From the NCBI RefSeq assembly GCF_026239675.1, contig NZ_JAPIVQ010000010.1, positions 1 through 64,000 of the forward strand: a DNA stretch of 64,000 bases, written 5' to 3'. The position numbers were made by a program, and so were the translations under genes. Below are positions 17,392 through 26,221 of the stretch, one piece after another. The stretch comes from Pedobacter sp. PLR. Lineage in GTDB: Bacteria; Bacteroidota; Bacteroidia; Sphingobacteriales; Sphingobacteriaceae. Each line of letters starts with the position of its first letter. Within the stretch, counting starts at the first letter, position 1. The notes beneath the pieces are model-generated. The model saw only the letters and a list, made by a program, of their open reading frames with translations, was not told the DNA's origin and made no database searches.

Positions 17392-18243
17392 TTAACTTAA
17401 GTCTTTCTTAAATAACCATATTGTTCTCTCCCAGGCCAGTTTTGCAGCTGCTTCATTGTACCTGGTAGGCGATGTATCGTTGTTAAAGGCATGGTTTACG
17501 CCTTCGTAAATGAAGAGTTGATAAGGAATCTGGTTTTGTTTCAGCGCTGCTTCGAATTCAGGAATCCCTGCATTGATTCTTTCATCTAAGCCTGCGTAAT
17601 GGAGCATGAGGTCTGCTTTGATCATCGGTACATCCGCTGCTTTAACCTGTGCACCGTAATAAGCGACAGCCGCTTGTAAGGTAGGATCATTTACTGCCAG
17701 TTTATTGGCCATCCCTCCTCCCCAGCAGAAACCGACACAGCCTACTTTTCCATTTCCATCCGGATGTTTTCGTAAGTAATCCAGTCCGCGGAGGTAATTT
17801 TGCAGGGTTTCGTCCGGATTCAACTGCCCGATCAGCTCCCTTGCTTTATCTTCATCTGCGGGAGTGCCCCCAAAAGGAGACAATCCGTCTACTCCAAGTG
17901 CTAAAAAGCCTTCAGCAGCGACCCTTTTAGTAACCGCTATGGTGTGCGGGTTGAGTCCGCGGTTTTCATGAATAACCAGGACAGCTCCTAAGTTCTTCTT
18001 CCCTTTTGGTTTAGCCAAAAAGCCTTTCATTTCACCATTAACACCTTTATAAGTGATGTTTTCTGTACTAAGCTCCTCTTCATTTATGGTAGCCGCAGAA
18101 GCGTAGTTGTTTTCCAGCAAAGGCAGTACCGTTAATGCCATAGCCGTACTGCCGGTTAAAAGTGCCAGTTTTTTAAGGAAATCTTTCCTGTTTATGTTGC
18201 TATGGGTGTACTGATCGTAAAGATTGATAATTCTTTGATCCAT
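17392..18243 (-). CDS. Dienelactone hydrolase family protein, exported
   Basis: 283 residues, an alpha/beta hydrolase of the DLH type. The Cys nucleophile is Cys173 in GFCWGGG, with Asp220 in AGLDERI and His251 in VNHAFNND; Glu93 in HENRGLNP is the residue that helps activate the Cys. DLHs open lactone rings of dienelactones, but many paralogues act on other esters. An N-terminal extension of about 55 residues contains a basic NRKDFLKK stretch and a hydrophobic segment (LALLTGSTAMALTVLPLL). It resembles a Tat-like or anchor signal, although only one Arg is present. It is flanked by long non-coding stretches and is probably a single transcript. Confidence 0.88.
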   Translation of the reverse strand: MDQRIINLYDQYTHSNINRKDFLKKLALLTGSTAMALTVLPLLENNYASAATINEEELSTENITYKGVNGEMKGFLAKPKGKKNLGAVLVIHENRGLNPHTIAVTKRVAAEGFLALGVDGLSPFGGTPADEDKARELIGQLNPDETLQNYLRGLDYLRKHPDGNGKVGCVGFCWGGGMANKLAVNDPTLQAAVAYYGAQVKAADVPMIKADLMLHYAGLDERINAGIPEFEAALKQNQIPYQLFIYEGVNHAFNNDTSPTRYNEAAAKLAWERTIWLFKKDLS

Positions 18244-18472
18244 GTTGATAAATTTTAAACCGTTAAAACTGATTCCAATATAAGGTTTTTTAGCATTTAA
18301 AATCGGTTTTATACCCGCTAAAAAAGGCCTTATCCTGCTGAACAGAAGAAAATTAAAGAAAAATATCCGGGGGTTTTGATAGATTTCCCTGCTTAAATAT
18401 TAAATTGGTTTAATGTTTGTATTCCTCTGAGGATCAATCTTAATTATAAACCGCGTATCAAAAAAGAAAACC

Positions 18473-19099
18473 ATGAAAAAAGTACTTTCACTATTCACCA
18501 TGCTGTGCTTCTTTGTAAGTTTAAGCATGGCCCAGACTGTGGTGCCAACTACAGCCAGTAAACAAAAAGCTAAAGCTAAGAAAGAAGTGAGTCAGGCGGC
18601 GGCTGATGCAAAAAAAGAAGCAGCGGCGGCTAAGAAAGAGGCAGCAGCTAAGAAAAAGGAAGCGACGGCAGCTAAGAAAGCAGCAAAAGCTGATGCGGAT
18701 AAAGCAGCGGCATCGGGGGCTAAATTGAAAAAGGATGGCACACCGGATAAGCGCTACGCTGCAGGAGCCAAAGAAACCAAGGCAGCAGCGGCAACTAAAA
18801 AAGACGCGACGGTAAAAGCAGCAGCGGCAGCGAACACACCGGGTCTTAAAAAAGATGGTACCCCTGACAAACGTTACAAAGCGGCAGCGGCACCAGCAAC
18901 AACCACGACGACTACAACCACTACAAAGGCAACGACTGCTAAAAAAGCAGCAGCTACTACTACTGTAAAAGACTACAAACCTACTGTGGACAGAAGTCTT
19001 AAAGGACCAAACGGGGAAGAGATATTAACCGGCCCGAGAGGTGGTAAATACTATATCAACAAAAACGGCAATAAGACTTATATTAAAAGAGAAGGCTAA
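18473..19099 (+). CDS. Secreted Ala/Lys-rich protein with C-terminal PBCV-like basic adaptor motif
   Basis: 208 residues. A clear signal peptide ends near AMAQ (residue 21). Then come long Ala/Lys low-complexity stretches resembling TolA or histone H1 tails. Two copies of LKKDGTPDKRY lie near 85-95 and 125-135, and an uninterrupted run of Thr near 145. The end, with TGPRGGKYYINKNGNKTYI, looks like the short PBCV basic adaptor domain (PF08789) of chlorella virus proteins, also seen in Bacteroidota. The mature protein is extremely basic, so it may bind nucleic acid, acidic glycans or the cell surface. Function is unknown. A strong terminator follows. Confidence 0.8.
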   Translation: MKKVLSLFTMLCFFVSLSMAQTVVPTTASKQKAKAKKEVSQAAADAKKEAAAAKKEAAAKKKEATAAKKAAKADADKAAASGAKLKKDGTPDKRYAAGAKETKAAAATKKDATVKAAAAANTPGLKKDGTPDKRYKAAAAPATTTTTTTTTKATTAKKAAATTTVKDYKPTVDRSLKGPNGEEILTGPRGGKYYINKNGNKTYIKREG

Positions 19100-19122
19100 T
19101 AAACGGATAAGCTGTAAAATAT

Positions 19123-19157
19123 AAAGGCGACAGGAATAAATCCTGTCGCCTTTTCTA
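19123..19157 (+). terminator. Strong intrinsic terminator
   Basis: A 13-bp perfect stem AAAGGCGACAGGA (19123-19135) / TCCTGTCGCCTTT (19141-19153), loop of five bases, then T-rich sequence. It lies between the convergent Ala/Lys-rich protein and the gene at 19181 and can serve both. Confidence 0.9.
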
Positions 19158-19180
19158 TGTCTTTGTAAGATCGTTTTAAA

Positions 19181-19519
19181 TTAACCTACACGGTAAACGT
19201 TAAATTTATCGTTTCTAACTGGTTGTCCTTTGATGCACAATGCTTCGCCTTTGTTGTTTCTTGTTGCTTTGATCACGAAAGGCTCGTCTGATTGTTGGGC
19301 AGCTTCATAAGCCAGTTTCAATCTGTCAATATAAGTATCTGCGTCTACTCTCCATTTTTTATCCTGATACATGAAGTAGGCAAAAACGTTCCTTGTTTTT
19401 CCTTTTAGTTTTCCATCTAATCTGATGTGAGCCACATTGGCTTGCTTTAAAGGTTCCACAACCTGCTTATAAAAATCAGTGAAATTTTCGAACGTTGGTA
19501 TCGTATTAATAGTGCTCAT
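19181..19519 (-). CDS. Conserved hypothetical protein
   Basis: 112 residues from the Met at 19519. The frame is open upstream to 19603, but the extra residues look non-coding and a perfect -7 element (TATTTTTG on the minus strand, 19535-19542) lies inside them, so the shorter start is chosen. The protein is small, soluble and basic, with a KLKGKTRNVFAYF stretch and a C-terminal GEALCIKGQPVRND segment. I do not recognise the family. The promoter position suggests its own short-leader transcript. Beyond it, 19520-19791 contains nothing else clear. Confidence 0.75.
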   Translation of the reverse strand: MSTINTIPTFENFTDFYKQVVEPLKQANVAHIRLDGKLKGKTRNVFAYFMYQDKKWRVDADTYIDRLKLAYEAAQQSDEPFVIKATRNNKGEALCIKGQPVRNDKFNVYRVG

Positions 19520-19791
19520 GTAATCTTTTTTCTTCAAAAATACATAAAATCTTTTGATCAGGCAGAAAGCCGTCGATTTATCCGGGATATTATTCGCTCC
19601 CAACGCTTAAATCTGGATTTTATGATGCATAACAATAAGTAAGTTTTGTTTTTTGATATCTAAATTGTATCCTTGCTTGCAAATCATAAAGCAGTAGACA
19701 GTTTATTTGTGGTCGAAAATCAAAGAATTTATAAGAAAATTGTAATTTTTGTTTTAAAAAGTAATATATTCAAACTTGTAGGACCTCAAGT

Positions 19792-19822
19792 TTTGTTTTC
19801 TGTGTTTATGATCTTAGCTTTG
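19792..19822 (+). promoter_or_regulatory. Sigma-A promoter of the sphingolipid operon
   Basis: TTTG at 19792-19795, a 19-nt spacer and a perfect TAGCTTTG at 19815-19822 match the Bacteroidota consensus. The start of transcription would be near 19829, giving a leader of roughly 135 bases before the ATG at 19966. Confidence 0.75.
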
Positions 19823-19836
19823 GGAAGTTTTTGATG

Positions 19837-19856
19837 ATTTGACAAATTTGTCAAAT
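19837..19856. promoter_or_regulatory. Perfect 20-bp palindromic operator candidate
   Basis: ATTTGACAAATTTGTCAAAT is identical on both strands and lies about 10 to 30 bases after the predicted transcription start. That position suits a repressor that blocks the polymerase. No regulator gene is adjacent, so the protein is unknown. Confidence 0.6.
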
Positions 19857-19965
19857 AGAATAAACGATTTAACGGGAGAAATTATACAATACAGAGCTAA
19901 TGATTTTTCGATCAAACCGACAAACATCAACAAATAGCTCCGTGATCTAAACATACAGTACTAGC

Positions 19966-21171
19966 ATGCGCAAAAAATTACACGATAGGATAGCCGCTTT
20001 TAAAGACGCTACAGCAATCAAGGAAAGAGGCTTATACCCTTATTTCCGAGCCATTGAATCAGGACAGGATACAGAAGTGGTTATTGATGGGAAAAAGGTG
20101 TTGATGTTTGGCTCCAACTCCTATCTGGGACTAACTAATCACCCGAAAATCAAGGAGGCTTCAAAGGCTGCAATTGATAAATATGGAACGGGTTGTGCCG
20201 GCTCAAGATTCTTAAATGGTACATTAGACATACACATCGAACTGGAAAGAAGACTTGCTGCTTATGTTGGCAAGGAAGCTGCAGTACTTTTTAGTACTGG
20301 ATTTCAGGTGAACCTGGGTGTGATCTCTTGTCTTTTAGACAGAAATGATTACCTGATTCTGGACGAATATGACCACGCTTCTATCATTGATGGTAGCCGT
20401 CTTTCGTTTTCAAGATCTATTAAATACGCCCATAATGACATGGAGGATCTTCGTAAGAAATTAAGTCGCTTACCGGAAGATGCCGCTAAACTTATTGTTG
20501 CGGACGGTATTTTCAGTATGGAAGGTGATTTAGTAAAATTACCGGAAATTGTTAAACTAGCCGAAGAATTCGGTGCTAACATCATGATGGATGATGCGCA
20601 CAGTTTAGGTGTAATCGGTGTGAATGGTTCAGGAACTGCTTCGCATTTCGGTTTAACTGATCAGGTTGACTTAATCATGGGTACTTTCAGTAAATCTTTA
20701 GCTTCTCTTGGTGGTTTCATCGCCGGTACAGAAGAAACTATTGAATATGTGAAACACAGAGCACGTTCATTGATGTTCAGCGCAAGTATGCCTCCTTCGG
20801 CTGTTGCCAGTGTAATCGCAGCTTTAGACATTATTGAAGCAGAACCAGAACGTATTGACCAGTTATGGGCAAATACCAATTACGCGAAGAAACTATTATT
20901 AGAAGCTGGATTTGACATCGGTCATACCGATAGTCCAATCATTCCGGTATACATCAGAGACAACGACAAAACTTTCCTGATCACCAATATTTTAAGTAAT
21001 AACGGTATTTTCGTGAACCCTGTAGTTTCTCCTGCGGTACCTTCGGATGCTTCATTACTCAGATTCTCATTGATGGCAACACATACATTTGCACAGATCG
21101 AAGAAGCGGTAGAAAAAATGGCACTTGCCGCTAAAGAAGTGGAATTAACTCCATCTCAGGTCGCAATATGA
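19966..21171 (+). CDS. spt: Serine palmitoyltransferase (alpha-oxoamine synthase family)
   Basis: 401 residues, a fold-type I PLP enzyme of the alpha-oxoamine synthase family. The internal-aldimine Lys is Lys243 in GTFSKSLASLGGF. The N-terminal FGSNSYLGL, the EYDHASIIDG stretch with the PLP-stacking His, and DDAHSLG are all present. Relatives include KBL and BioF, but Sphingobacteriaceae are rich in sphingolipids and the two downstream genes fit ceramide synthesis. The expected reaction is therefore L-serine plus an acyl-CoA or acyl-ACP to 3-ketosphinganine. The protein is soluble, as bacterial SPTs are. The next gene starts inside its stop codon (ATGA), so they are translationally coupled. 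Confidence 0.9.
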   Translation: MRKKLHDRIAAFKDATAIKERGLYPYFRAIESGQDTEVVIDGKKVLMFGSNSYLGLTNHPKIKEASKAAIDKYGTGCAGSRFLNGTLDIHIELERRLAAYVGKEAAVLFSTGFQVNLGVISCLLDRNDYLILDEYDHASIIDGSRLSFSRSIKYAHNDMEDLRKKLSRLPEDAAKLIVADGIFSMEGDLVKLPEIVKLAEEFGANIMMDDAHSLGVIGVNGSGTASHFGLTDQVDLIMGTFSKSLASLGGFIAGTEETIEYVKHRARSLMFSASMPPSAVASVIAALDIIEAEPERIDQLWANTNYAKKLLLEAGFDIGHTDSPIIPVYIRDNDKTFLITNILSNNGIFVNPVVSPAVPSDASLLRFSLMATHTFAQIEEAVEKMALAAKEVELTPSQVAI

Positions 21172-22289
21172 AAAACATCGTTGCTGTAAACGACAAGAAA
21201 CAGCTGGCATCTTTTATTGATTTCCCGCACGATTTGTATAAAAACGACTCGAACTATGTTCCTGAACTTTTTATCGCGCAACAGGATATGCTTACCCCTG
21301 GTAAGCATCCTTTTCATGAGCATTCTACTTTACAGCTTTATCTGGCTTATGAAGGGGATAAAATCATTGGAAGGATTGCCGCTATTCAGAATAATAACCA
21401 CAATAACATCAATAAAACAACTGAAGGTCATTTTGGCTTTTTCGATTGCATCAATGATCAGCAAACGGCGCAGCTATTGGTCGATACCGCTGCAAAATGG
21501 TTAAAAGAAAGAAACATGACCAGCATGATTGGTCCGGTGAATTTCTCTACCAATGACATTTGTGCCTTGTTAATTGAAGGTTTTGATGGTCCTCCGGTAG
21601 CCATGATGCCTTATAATGCACCTTATTATCAGCAATTGCTGGAGAATACAGGTTTAGCAAAAAAGGTAGATTTAAGGGCTTATAAATTCATTGCCGGTGA
21701 TTATAATGACCGCTCTTTAAAGCTGACCGAAGCCATTCGTGAACGCTTGAAACGCAATAACATCATCATCAGAAAGATCAACATGAATGATTTCTGGAAT
21801 GAGGTGGTGAAAGTACGCGAAGTATATAATGGCGCATGGGACCACAATACAGGTTTCGTTCCGGCAACAGATAAGGAGTTTCATTATCTGGCAAAGGATT
21901 TGAAAATGATTGTTGACCCCGACTTTATCTATGTAGCGGAGCAGGATGGTAAAATGGTAGGTATTTCTTTATCTATTCCTGATATCAACCAGGCTTTGAT
22001 TAAGATCAAAAGAGGCCGTTTACTGCCTTTCGGTATTTTCAAATTGTTGTGGTACAAGCGCAAAATCAAGGGCTTACGGATCATGGCTTTAGGCGTGTTA
22101 GACGGTTACCGTAAAATGGGCATTGAAGCTTGTCTTTATGGATTAACCATTAAAACATTCCAGGAAAAGAAGTTTGATTACGCAGAAGCTTCCTGGACTT
22201 TAGAACACAATACGATGGTAAACAGCGCTATTGAGCAAATCAATGGTAAACTTTACAGAAAATATAGAATTTTCGAGAAATCAATATGA
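21168..22289 (+). CDS. GNAT-fold acyltransferase, candidate bacterial ceramide synthase
   Basis: 373 residues. The C-terminal half shows the GNAT pattern (YVAEQDGKMVGISLSIPD, then MALGVLDGYRKMGIEACLYG with the acyl-CoA loop). The N-terminal half (YLAYEGDKIIGRIAAIQN) looks like a second GNAT-type unit, including the conserved MIGPVNFSTND segment. It overlaps spt by four bases (ATGA) and is overlapped in the same way by the next gene. In Caulobacter a GNAT-like bCerS N-acylates the long-chain base made by Spt. Position and fold make this the matching gene here, but the assignment is by context. Confidence 0.75.
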   Translation: MKNIVAVNDKKQLASFIDFPHDLYKNDSNYVPELFIAQQDMLTPGKHPFHEHSTLQLYLAYEGDKIIGRIAAIQNNNHNNINKTTEGHFGFFDCINDQQTAQLLVDTAAKWLKERNMTSMIGPVNFSTNDICALLIEGFDGPPVAMMPYNAPYYQQLLENTGLAKKVDLRAYKFIAGDYNDRSLKLTEAIRERLKRNNIIIRKINMNDFWNEVVKVREVYNGAWDHNTGFVPATDKEFHYLAKDLKMIVDPDFIYVAEQDGKMVGISLSIPDINQALIKIKRGRLLPFGIFKLLWYKRKIKGLRIMALGVLDGYRKMGIEACLYGLTIKTFQEKKFDYAEASWTLEHNTMVNSAIEQINGKLYRKYRIFEKSI

Positions 22290-23275
22290 TAAAAAAGGTA
22301 TTAATTACCGGTGCAACAGGATTTGTGGGTTATCATTTGATCGAGAAAGCATTAGGAGCCGGACTGGAAGTGCATGCAGCAGTCCGTCCGGGTACTGATA
22401 AGTCTCATTTGAAAGATTTTGACATCCAATACACTACGTTGGATTACACTTCCGTAGATCGTCTTAAAAGCGCTCTGGAAGCCCGGCAATACCATTACAT
22501 CATCCATGCCGCAGGAATTACCAAAGCAAAGACCAAAGCTGCTTACAATAAGGTCAATGCAGAGTTTTCCAAAAATCTGGCAATAGCCGCAAGTACGGCT
22601 AATATTGAACTGCATAAGTTTGTATTTGTGAGTAGTCTGGCGGCAATAGGTCCTTTAACAGATTTATCTGCCGAGATTCAGGACGATACTCCGGGGCATC
22701 CGGTCACCAATTATGGTGCAAGCAAGCTATTAGCAGAGCAATATTTATCAGCGATACCTAACCTTCCTTTACTGGTTATCCGCCCAACAGCGGTGTACGG
22801 GCCAAGGGAAAAGGATTTATTCATCTTGTTTAACACAATTAATAAAGGGTTAGAGCCTCATATTGGTCGTTTCCAGCAACAGCTGAGCTTCATTTATGTC
22901 AGAGATCTGGCTTCGGTGATTGTCAAAGCGCTCTCTTCTCCCCTTGCCGGGAAAAGTTATAATGTTTCTGACGGCCATATTTATAGTCGCTATGCCCTGG
23001 CAGATGTGATTAAAAAGGCGCTGAATAAGAAAACCATTAAGTTTCATTTACCGGTAGCGGTGGTGAGTTTTATGGCGACCATGATGGATGTTTTCTATGC
23101 AAAAAGTAAGCATACCCCAACATTGAACAAAGAAAAAATGGCCGAGCTTACTGCCATTAACTGGGCATGTAATATCGGCCATTTAAAAGCTGATTTAGGT
23201 TTTGAACCTGGTTATAACCTTGAAAAAGGGTTAATAGAAACCGTCAGCTGGTATAAAGATAATAACTGGTTATAG
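22286..23275 (+). CDS. NAD-dependent epimerase/dehydratase family, candidate ceramide reductase (CerR-like)
   Basis: 329 residues, extended SDR fold. The Rossmann motif TGATGFVG is at the N-terminus, and the catalytic Tyr-Lys pair is in NYGASKLLAEQY; the VYGPRE segment is also typical. It is the third gene of the spt operon, joined by an ATGA overlap. In the Caulobacter pathway CerR reduces the 3-keto group after acylation, and this protein is the natural counterpart. Other extended SDRs act on nucleotide sugars or sterols, so the role rests on operon position. Its stop lies two bases from the 3' end of the convergent TPR gene. Confidence 0.75.
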   Translation: MIKKVLITGATGFVGYHLIEKALGAGLEVHAAVRPGTDKSHLKDFDIQYTTLDYTSVDRLKSALEARQYHYIIHAAGITKAKTKAAYNKVNAEFSKNLAIAASTANIELHKFVFVSSLAAIGPLTDLSAEIQDDTPGHPVTNYGASKLLAEQYLSAIPNLPLLVIRPTAVYGPREKDLFILFNTINKGLEPHIGRFQQQLSFIYVRDLASVIVKALSSPLAGKSYNVSDGHIYSRYALADVIKKALNKKTIKFHLPVAVVSFMATMMDVFYAKSKHTPTLNKEKMAELTAINWACNIGHLKADLGFEPGYNLEKGLIETVSWYKDNNWL

Positions 23276-23277
23276 TT

Positions 23278-24216
23278 TTATGATTTGGTACCCGATTCGA
23301 GTTCCACTTTAGATGCTAAAAATGTAAGGTATTTTTTATCATCTTCAAATAAGTCTTTACCTTCTAACTTATAAGCATGATGCAGGTAATCTGTAGCATG
23401 CTTTTCTTCACCTAGCTCCAGGTAACTTTGTCCCATACGCAATAACACGAATGCATTCGGATCTTCCTCACCATAAATCTGATAAGCACGGTGTAAATGG
23501 TCTAATGCCTCTTTGTACTTTTTCTCCGCAAAGTAAGCATCACCAATAGAAGCTGAAATCCATGCAGTAGCTTCCCAATCGTCTTTTGGTGCTGGTAAAA
23601 CTTCTAAAGCTTTAGTGAATGCAGCAATTGCTCCTTCATAGTTTTCCTTGTCCATCTCGGCATTTCCTTCTTCACAGTACTTGTCTAAAAGCTCATGCTC
23701 TTCTTCAGTAAGCTCCAGTTGCTCTTCGTCTTCATTAGGAACAAATGTTTCCTTGAAAGCGATAAACTCCGGATCATCCATTAAAGCGATCTTCAGGTAG
23801 TCCGTGTTTTCATCGATAAAAATCTTGCTACCTTCTTTCTCATAAGCGATCAGAAAGTTTGCTCTTGCATTGTCCAGATCTTTTAAAGCATAATAAATTG
23901 CTCCGGTCGTCAGGAAGTGACGTGTTGAATTGATCTTTTCATGGGCCATCTTTTCTTTCAGATACTCGGTTTCTTCAAGGAAGAAAGGCAAGGCCTTTTC
24001 TAAAGCTCCCGTTTGCTCATAAAAAGAATAAATGCTGTCGAGCACTACTCCTCCTATACTACTGTTTTCCTTAGGTCCTGCTATTGACCCATTGATCTCC
24101 ATTAACAATTGTTCCGCGGCATCAAAGTTTGAAGCCTCCGTTAAATCATAAACCTGGTCAATCTTATTGAAAAACTCTTCCTCTTGTTCGGCGTTAAAAT
24201 TCCCTTGTGTAGACAT
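23278..24216 (-). CDS. TPR-repeat protein
   Basis: 312 residues, very acidic, soluble, no signal peptide. TPR-like helix pairs can be seen in the second half: NYEGAIAAFTKALEVLP, then EATAWISASIGDAYFAEKKYKEALDHLHRAYQIY, then AFVLLRMGQSYLELGEEKHATDYLHHAYKLEG. TPRs are protein-interaction scaffolds, so a specific partner cannot be named. It follows xseB by 40 bases on the same strand and may be the last gene of the xseA-xseB transcript. Confidence 0.85.
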   Translation of the reverse strand: MSTQGNFNAEQEEEFFNKIDQVYDLTEASNFDAAEQLLMEINGSIAGPKENSSIGGVVLDSIYSFYEQTGALEKALPFFLEETEYLKEKMAHEKINSTRHFLTTGAIYYALKDLDNARANFLIAYEKEGSKIFIDENTDYLKIALMDDPEFIAFKETFVPNEDEEQLELTEEEHELLDKYCEEGNAEMDKENYEGAIAAFTKALEVLPAPKDDWEATAWISASIGDAYFAEKKYKEALDHLHRAYQIYGEEDPNAFVLLRMGQSYLELGEEKHATDYLHHAYKLEGKDLFEDDKKYLTFLASKVELESGTKS

Positions 24217-24256
24217 ATTGTTTAAACTTAAATGGTTTACGAATGTGACTAATATA

Positions 24257-24460
24257 CTACTTTTGCTGTTCCATTTGTTTAATGATTTTATTTACTTCAG
24301 TCTCTGTTGCGCGCAACTTGTTCTGGCAGAATTCAATGAGTTCTGATGCACGCTTTACCTTTTCTGCCAAAACATCTACAGAAACAGACTCTGTCTCTAT
24401 TTCTTGCGCGATTTCTGCCAGTTCTTTATAAGCTAACTCATAAGTTAAATTCGTTTTCAT
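24257..24460 (-). CDS. xseB: Exodeoxyribonuclease VII small subunit
   Basis: 67 residues, a helical protein of the usual XseB length. The pattern YELAYKELAEIAQEIE...VDVLAEKVKRASELIEFCQNKL matches the family's coiled pair, where several small subunits bind one large subunit. It overlaps the end of xseA by 23 bases, so the two are translationally coupled. The complex degrades single-stranded DNA from both ends and acts in mismatch repair and processing of damaged DNA. Confidence 0.93.
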   Translation of the reverse strand: MKTNLTYELAYKELAEIAQEIETESVSVDVLAEKVKRASELIEFCQNKLRATETEVNKIIKQMEQQK

Positions 24461-25862
24461 CGTATGCTGATTTTGATTTTACTGTTGTTTTGATTTCTGA
24501 ATTGGCCAATCTGACGGTCAATTCCTCCCCTATACCTATCTGATCGGCATTACTAACGATTTTCCCGTTTACCTTTAAGATCGCAAATCCTTTGTTCAGG
24601 ATGTTTTGCGGACTCATGATTCTCATAACAGATTGGAAATGGGCAATGTTTCCTGCTTTATTCAGAAAATACATTCTGCTGTAGGATTGCATGTTCTGCG
24701 CGAGGTTGCTCAGGTCTTTTCTTTTATTGGAAATGAGTATCCTGGGATTGGTCAGGATGAACCCTGACAATTGCAAAATGCGGTTATGGTGGCCATGCAG
24801 GAGATTTCGGCTGGTATTGATGGTGGATTGATTGAGTTGCACCAGCCGGTCTTTATGGTGATTGATCATTTGATATGTTTTGATCAGGATCATTTTCTGG
24901 ATTCCGGTTAACCGGTCTTCAAAGTTGCGGTTATGGGAAATGATAAACTCTGCCGCTTTAGTAGGCGTTTTCGTTGAGGTATGTGCCATTAAATCCGCAA
25001 TCGTCTCGTTTTTCTGGTGCCCGATACCAGTGATCACGGGAATGGGGAATTTGGCAATCGCACGGTTTAATTCGTAGTTGTCATAGAGCAGGAAATCGGT
25101 CTGTGAACCTCCACCTCTGATGATGATTAAAGCATCATACGGTTTTTTAGATTCGTATACCGCGATGATCCGGGCCAGAAACTGTTTTGCATTCCCATCA
25201 CCCTGCACGAGTGCAAAGTAATCGTCAATATCGAATTTGTAGCCAAAAGGATTGTGCTCCAGACTGTGTCTGAAATCCTGAAATCCCGCTGAGGTATCAG
25301 AAGAAATGACCGCAATCCGCTGTATTACCGGGCTTAGTATTAAGCTATTGTTTCTGGTCAGGTAACGGTCTCCGTCTTTTTGAATGAAACCCGGGTTATC
25401 ACGAAGTAATCTTTCCAGTGTTTCTTTTCGCTGCTGCTCAAATAAGCCGAGCGTGAAATTGGTATCAATGTCGAGCAGGTTCAGTTGCAATCCAAAAGCC
25501 GGATTATATTGAACAGATACCTGTACGAGTACGTTGATGTCGTTTTTAAACTTCTGTCCGGTCGCTTTTTCGAAATTGGCGATGTTGACAGAAGCATTCC
25601 CCCAGGCCCTTCCTGCTACTTTAGCAAGGATTCTTGCCGCAGTCTTGTCTTTTTCGACCAGTTCAAAATAGTGGTAATTACTTTGTGGTTTATAGGTGTA
25701 ATTGGTGATGTCGGCGATGATCCAAAAGGTTTGCTGTCCAAAAACACCATCAATTGCCATTTGAATCTGGCGGGTTAATTCGGATAGTTTTATGGAGGGG
25801 ATGGTGCTCAATGGTTCGATATATCTGTGATTATGGTCTAAAGTTAGGAAATCTAAAAACAA
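24438..25862 (-). CDS. xseA: Exodeoxyribonuclease VII large subunit
   Basis: 474 residues, close to the usual size. An N-terminal OB-fold is present (KLSELTRQIQMAIDGVFGQ, then WIIADITNYTY). The catalytic core follows, with the RGGGSQTDF motif and GIGHQKNETIADLMAHTSTKTPTKAAE, characteristic of XseA. Long helices follow, then a C-terminal beta segment (LNKGFAILKVNGKIV). The first Met gives about 20 extra N-terminal residues, and translation may begin a little later. It reads divergently from the YtxH-like gene across only 50 bases. Confidence 0.95.
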   Translation of the reverse strand: MFLDFLTLDHNHRYIEPLSTIPSIKLSELTRQIQMAIDGVFGQQTFWIIADITNYTYKPQSNYHYFELVEKDKTAARILAKVAGRAWGNASVNIANFEKATGQKFKNDINVLVQVSVQYNPAFGLQLNLLDIDTNFTLGLFEQQRKETLERLLRDNPGFIQKDGDRYLTRNNSLILSPVIQRIAVISSDTSAGFQDFRHSLEHNPFGYKFDIDDYFALVQGDGNAKQFLARIIAVYESKKPYDALIIIRGGGSQTDFLLYDNYELNRAIAKFPIPVITGIGHQKNETIADLMAHTSTKTPTKAAEFIISHNRNFEDRLTGIQKMILIKTYQMINHHKDRLVQLNQSTINTSRNLLHGHHNRILQLSGFILTNPRILISNKRKDLSNLAQNMQSYSRMYFLNKAGNIAHFQSVMRIMSPQNILNKGFAILKVNGKIVSNADQIGIGEELTVRLANSEIKTTVKSKSAYDENEFNL

Positions 25863-25912
25863 ATCAACTCTTTGATAGTTTATAATGCAGTAACGACGCT
25901 ATAAATACGGAT

Positions 25913-26155
25913 ATGAACGAGGATACGAAAATAATACTGGGCATTTTTGCAGGTTTAGCAGCAGGTGCTGCTTTAGGTTTATTATTAGCCCCTGAAAAAA
26001 AAGACGGGCATTTGGATGGCCATGACGTTGCTTTGGCAACCCCCGGGCATCAGGACCACACCACAGAACAATTACAACACCTGAAGGATATTAAAGATCG
26101 CTTGATGAATACCTTTGAAAAAGATGACTTCAATGATCATGTAGAGCATGTATAA
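25913..26155 (+). CDS. YtxH-like small membrane protein
   Basis: 80 residues. The N-terminal hydrophobic glycine-rich helix (IILGIFAGLAAGAALGLLLAPEKK) is the hallmark of the YtxH family. It is followed by a His-rich hydrophilic region and a helix ending in DHVEHV. YtxH-like proteins are linked to general stress in Firmicutes, but their activity is unknown. It begins 50 bases from the divergent xseA start and is followed by another small gene that may be co-transcribed. Confidence 0.8.
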   Translation: MNEDTKIILGIFAGLAAGAALGLLLAPEKKDGHLDGHDVALATPGHQDHTTEQLQHLKDIKDRLMNTFEKDDFNDHVEHV

Positions 26156-26221
26156 GCTCTTTTCTATTTGCGGCAAAGTATCTGGCCGGGAAAGTATGGT
26201 GTTAAGGATCGAAAAACAGGG

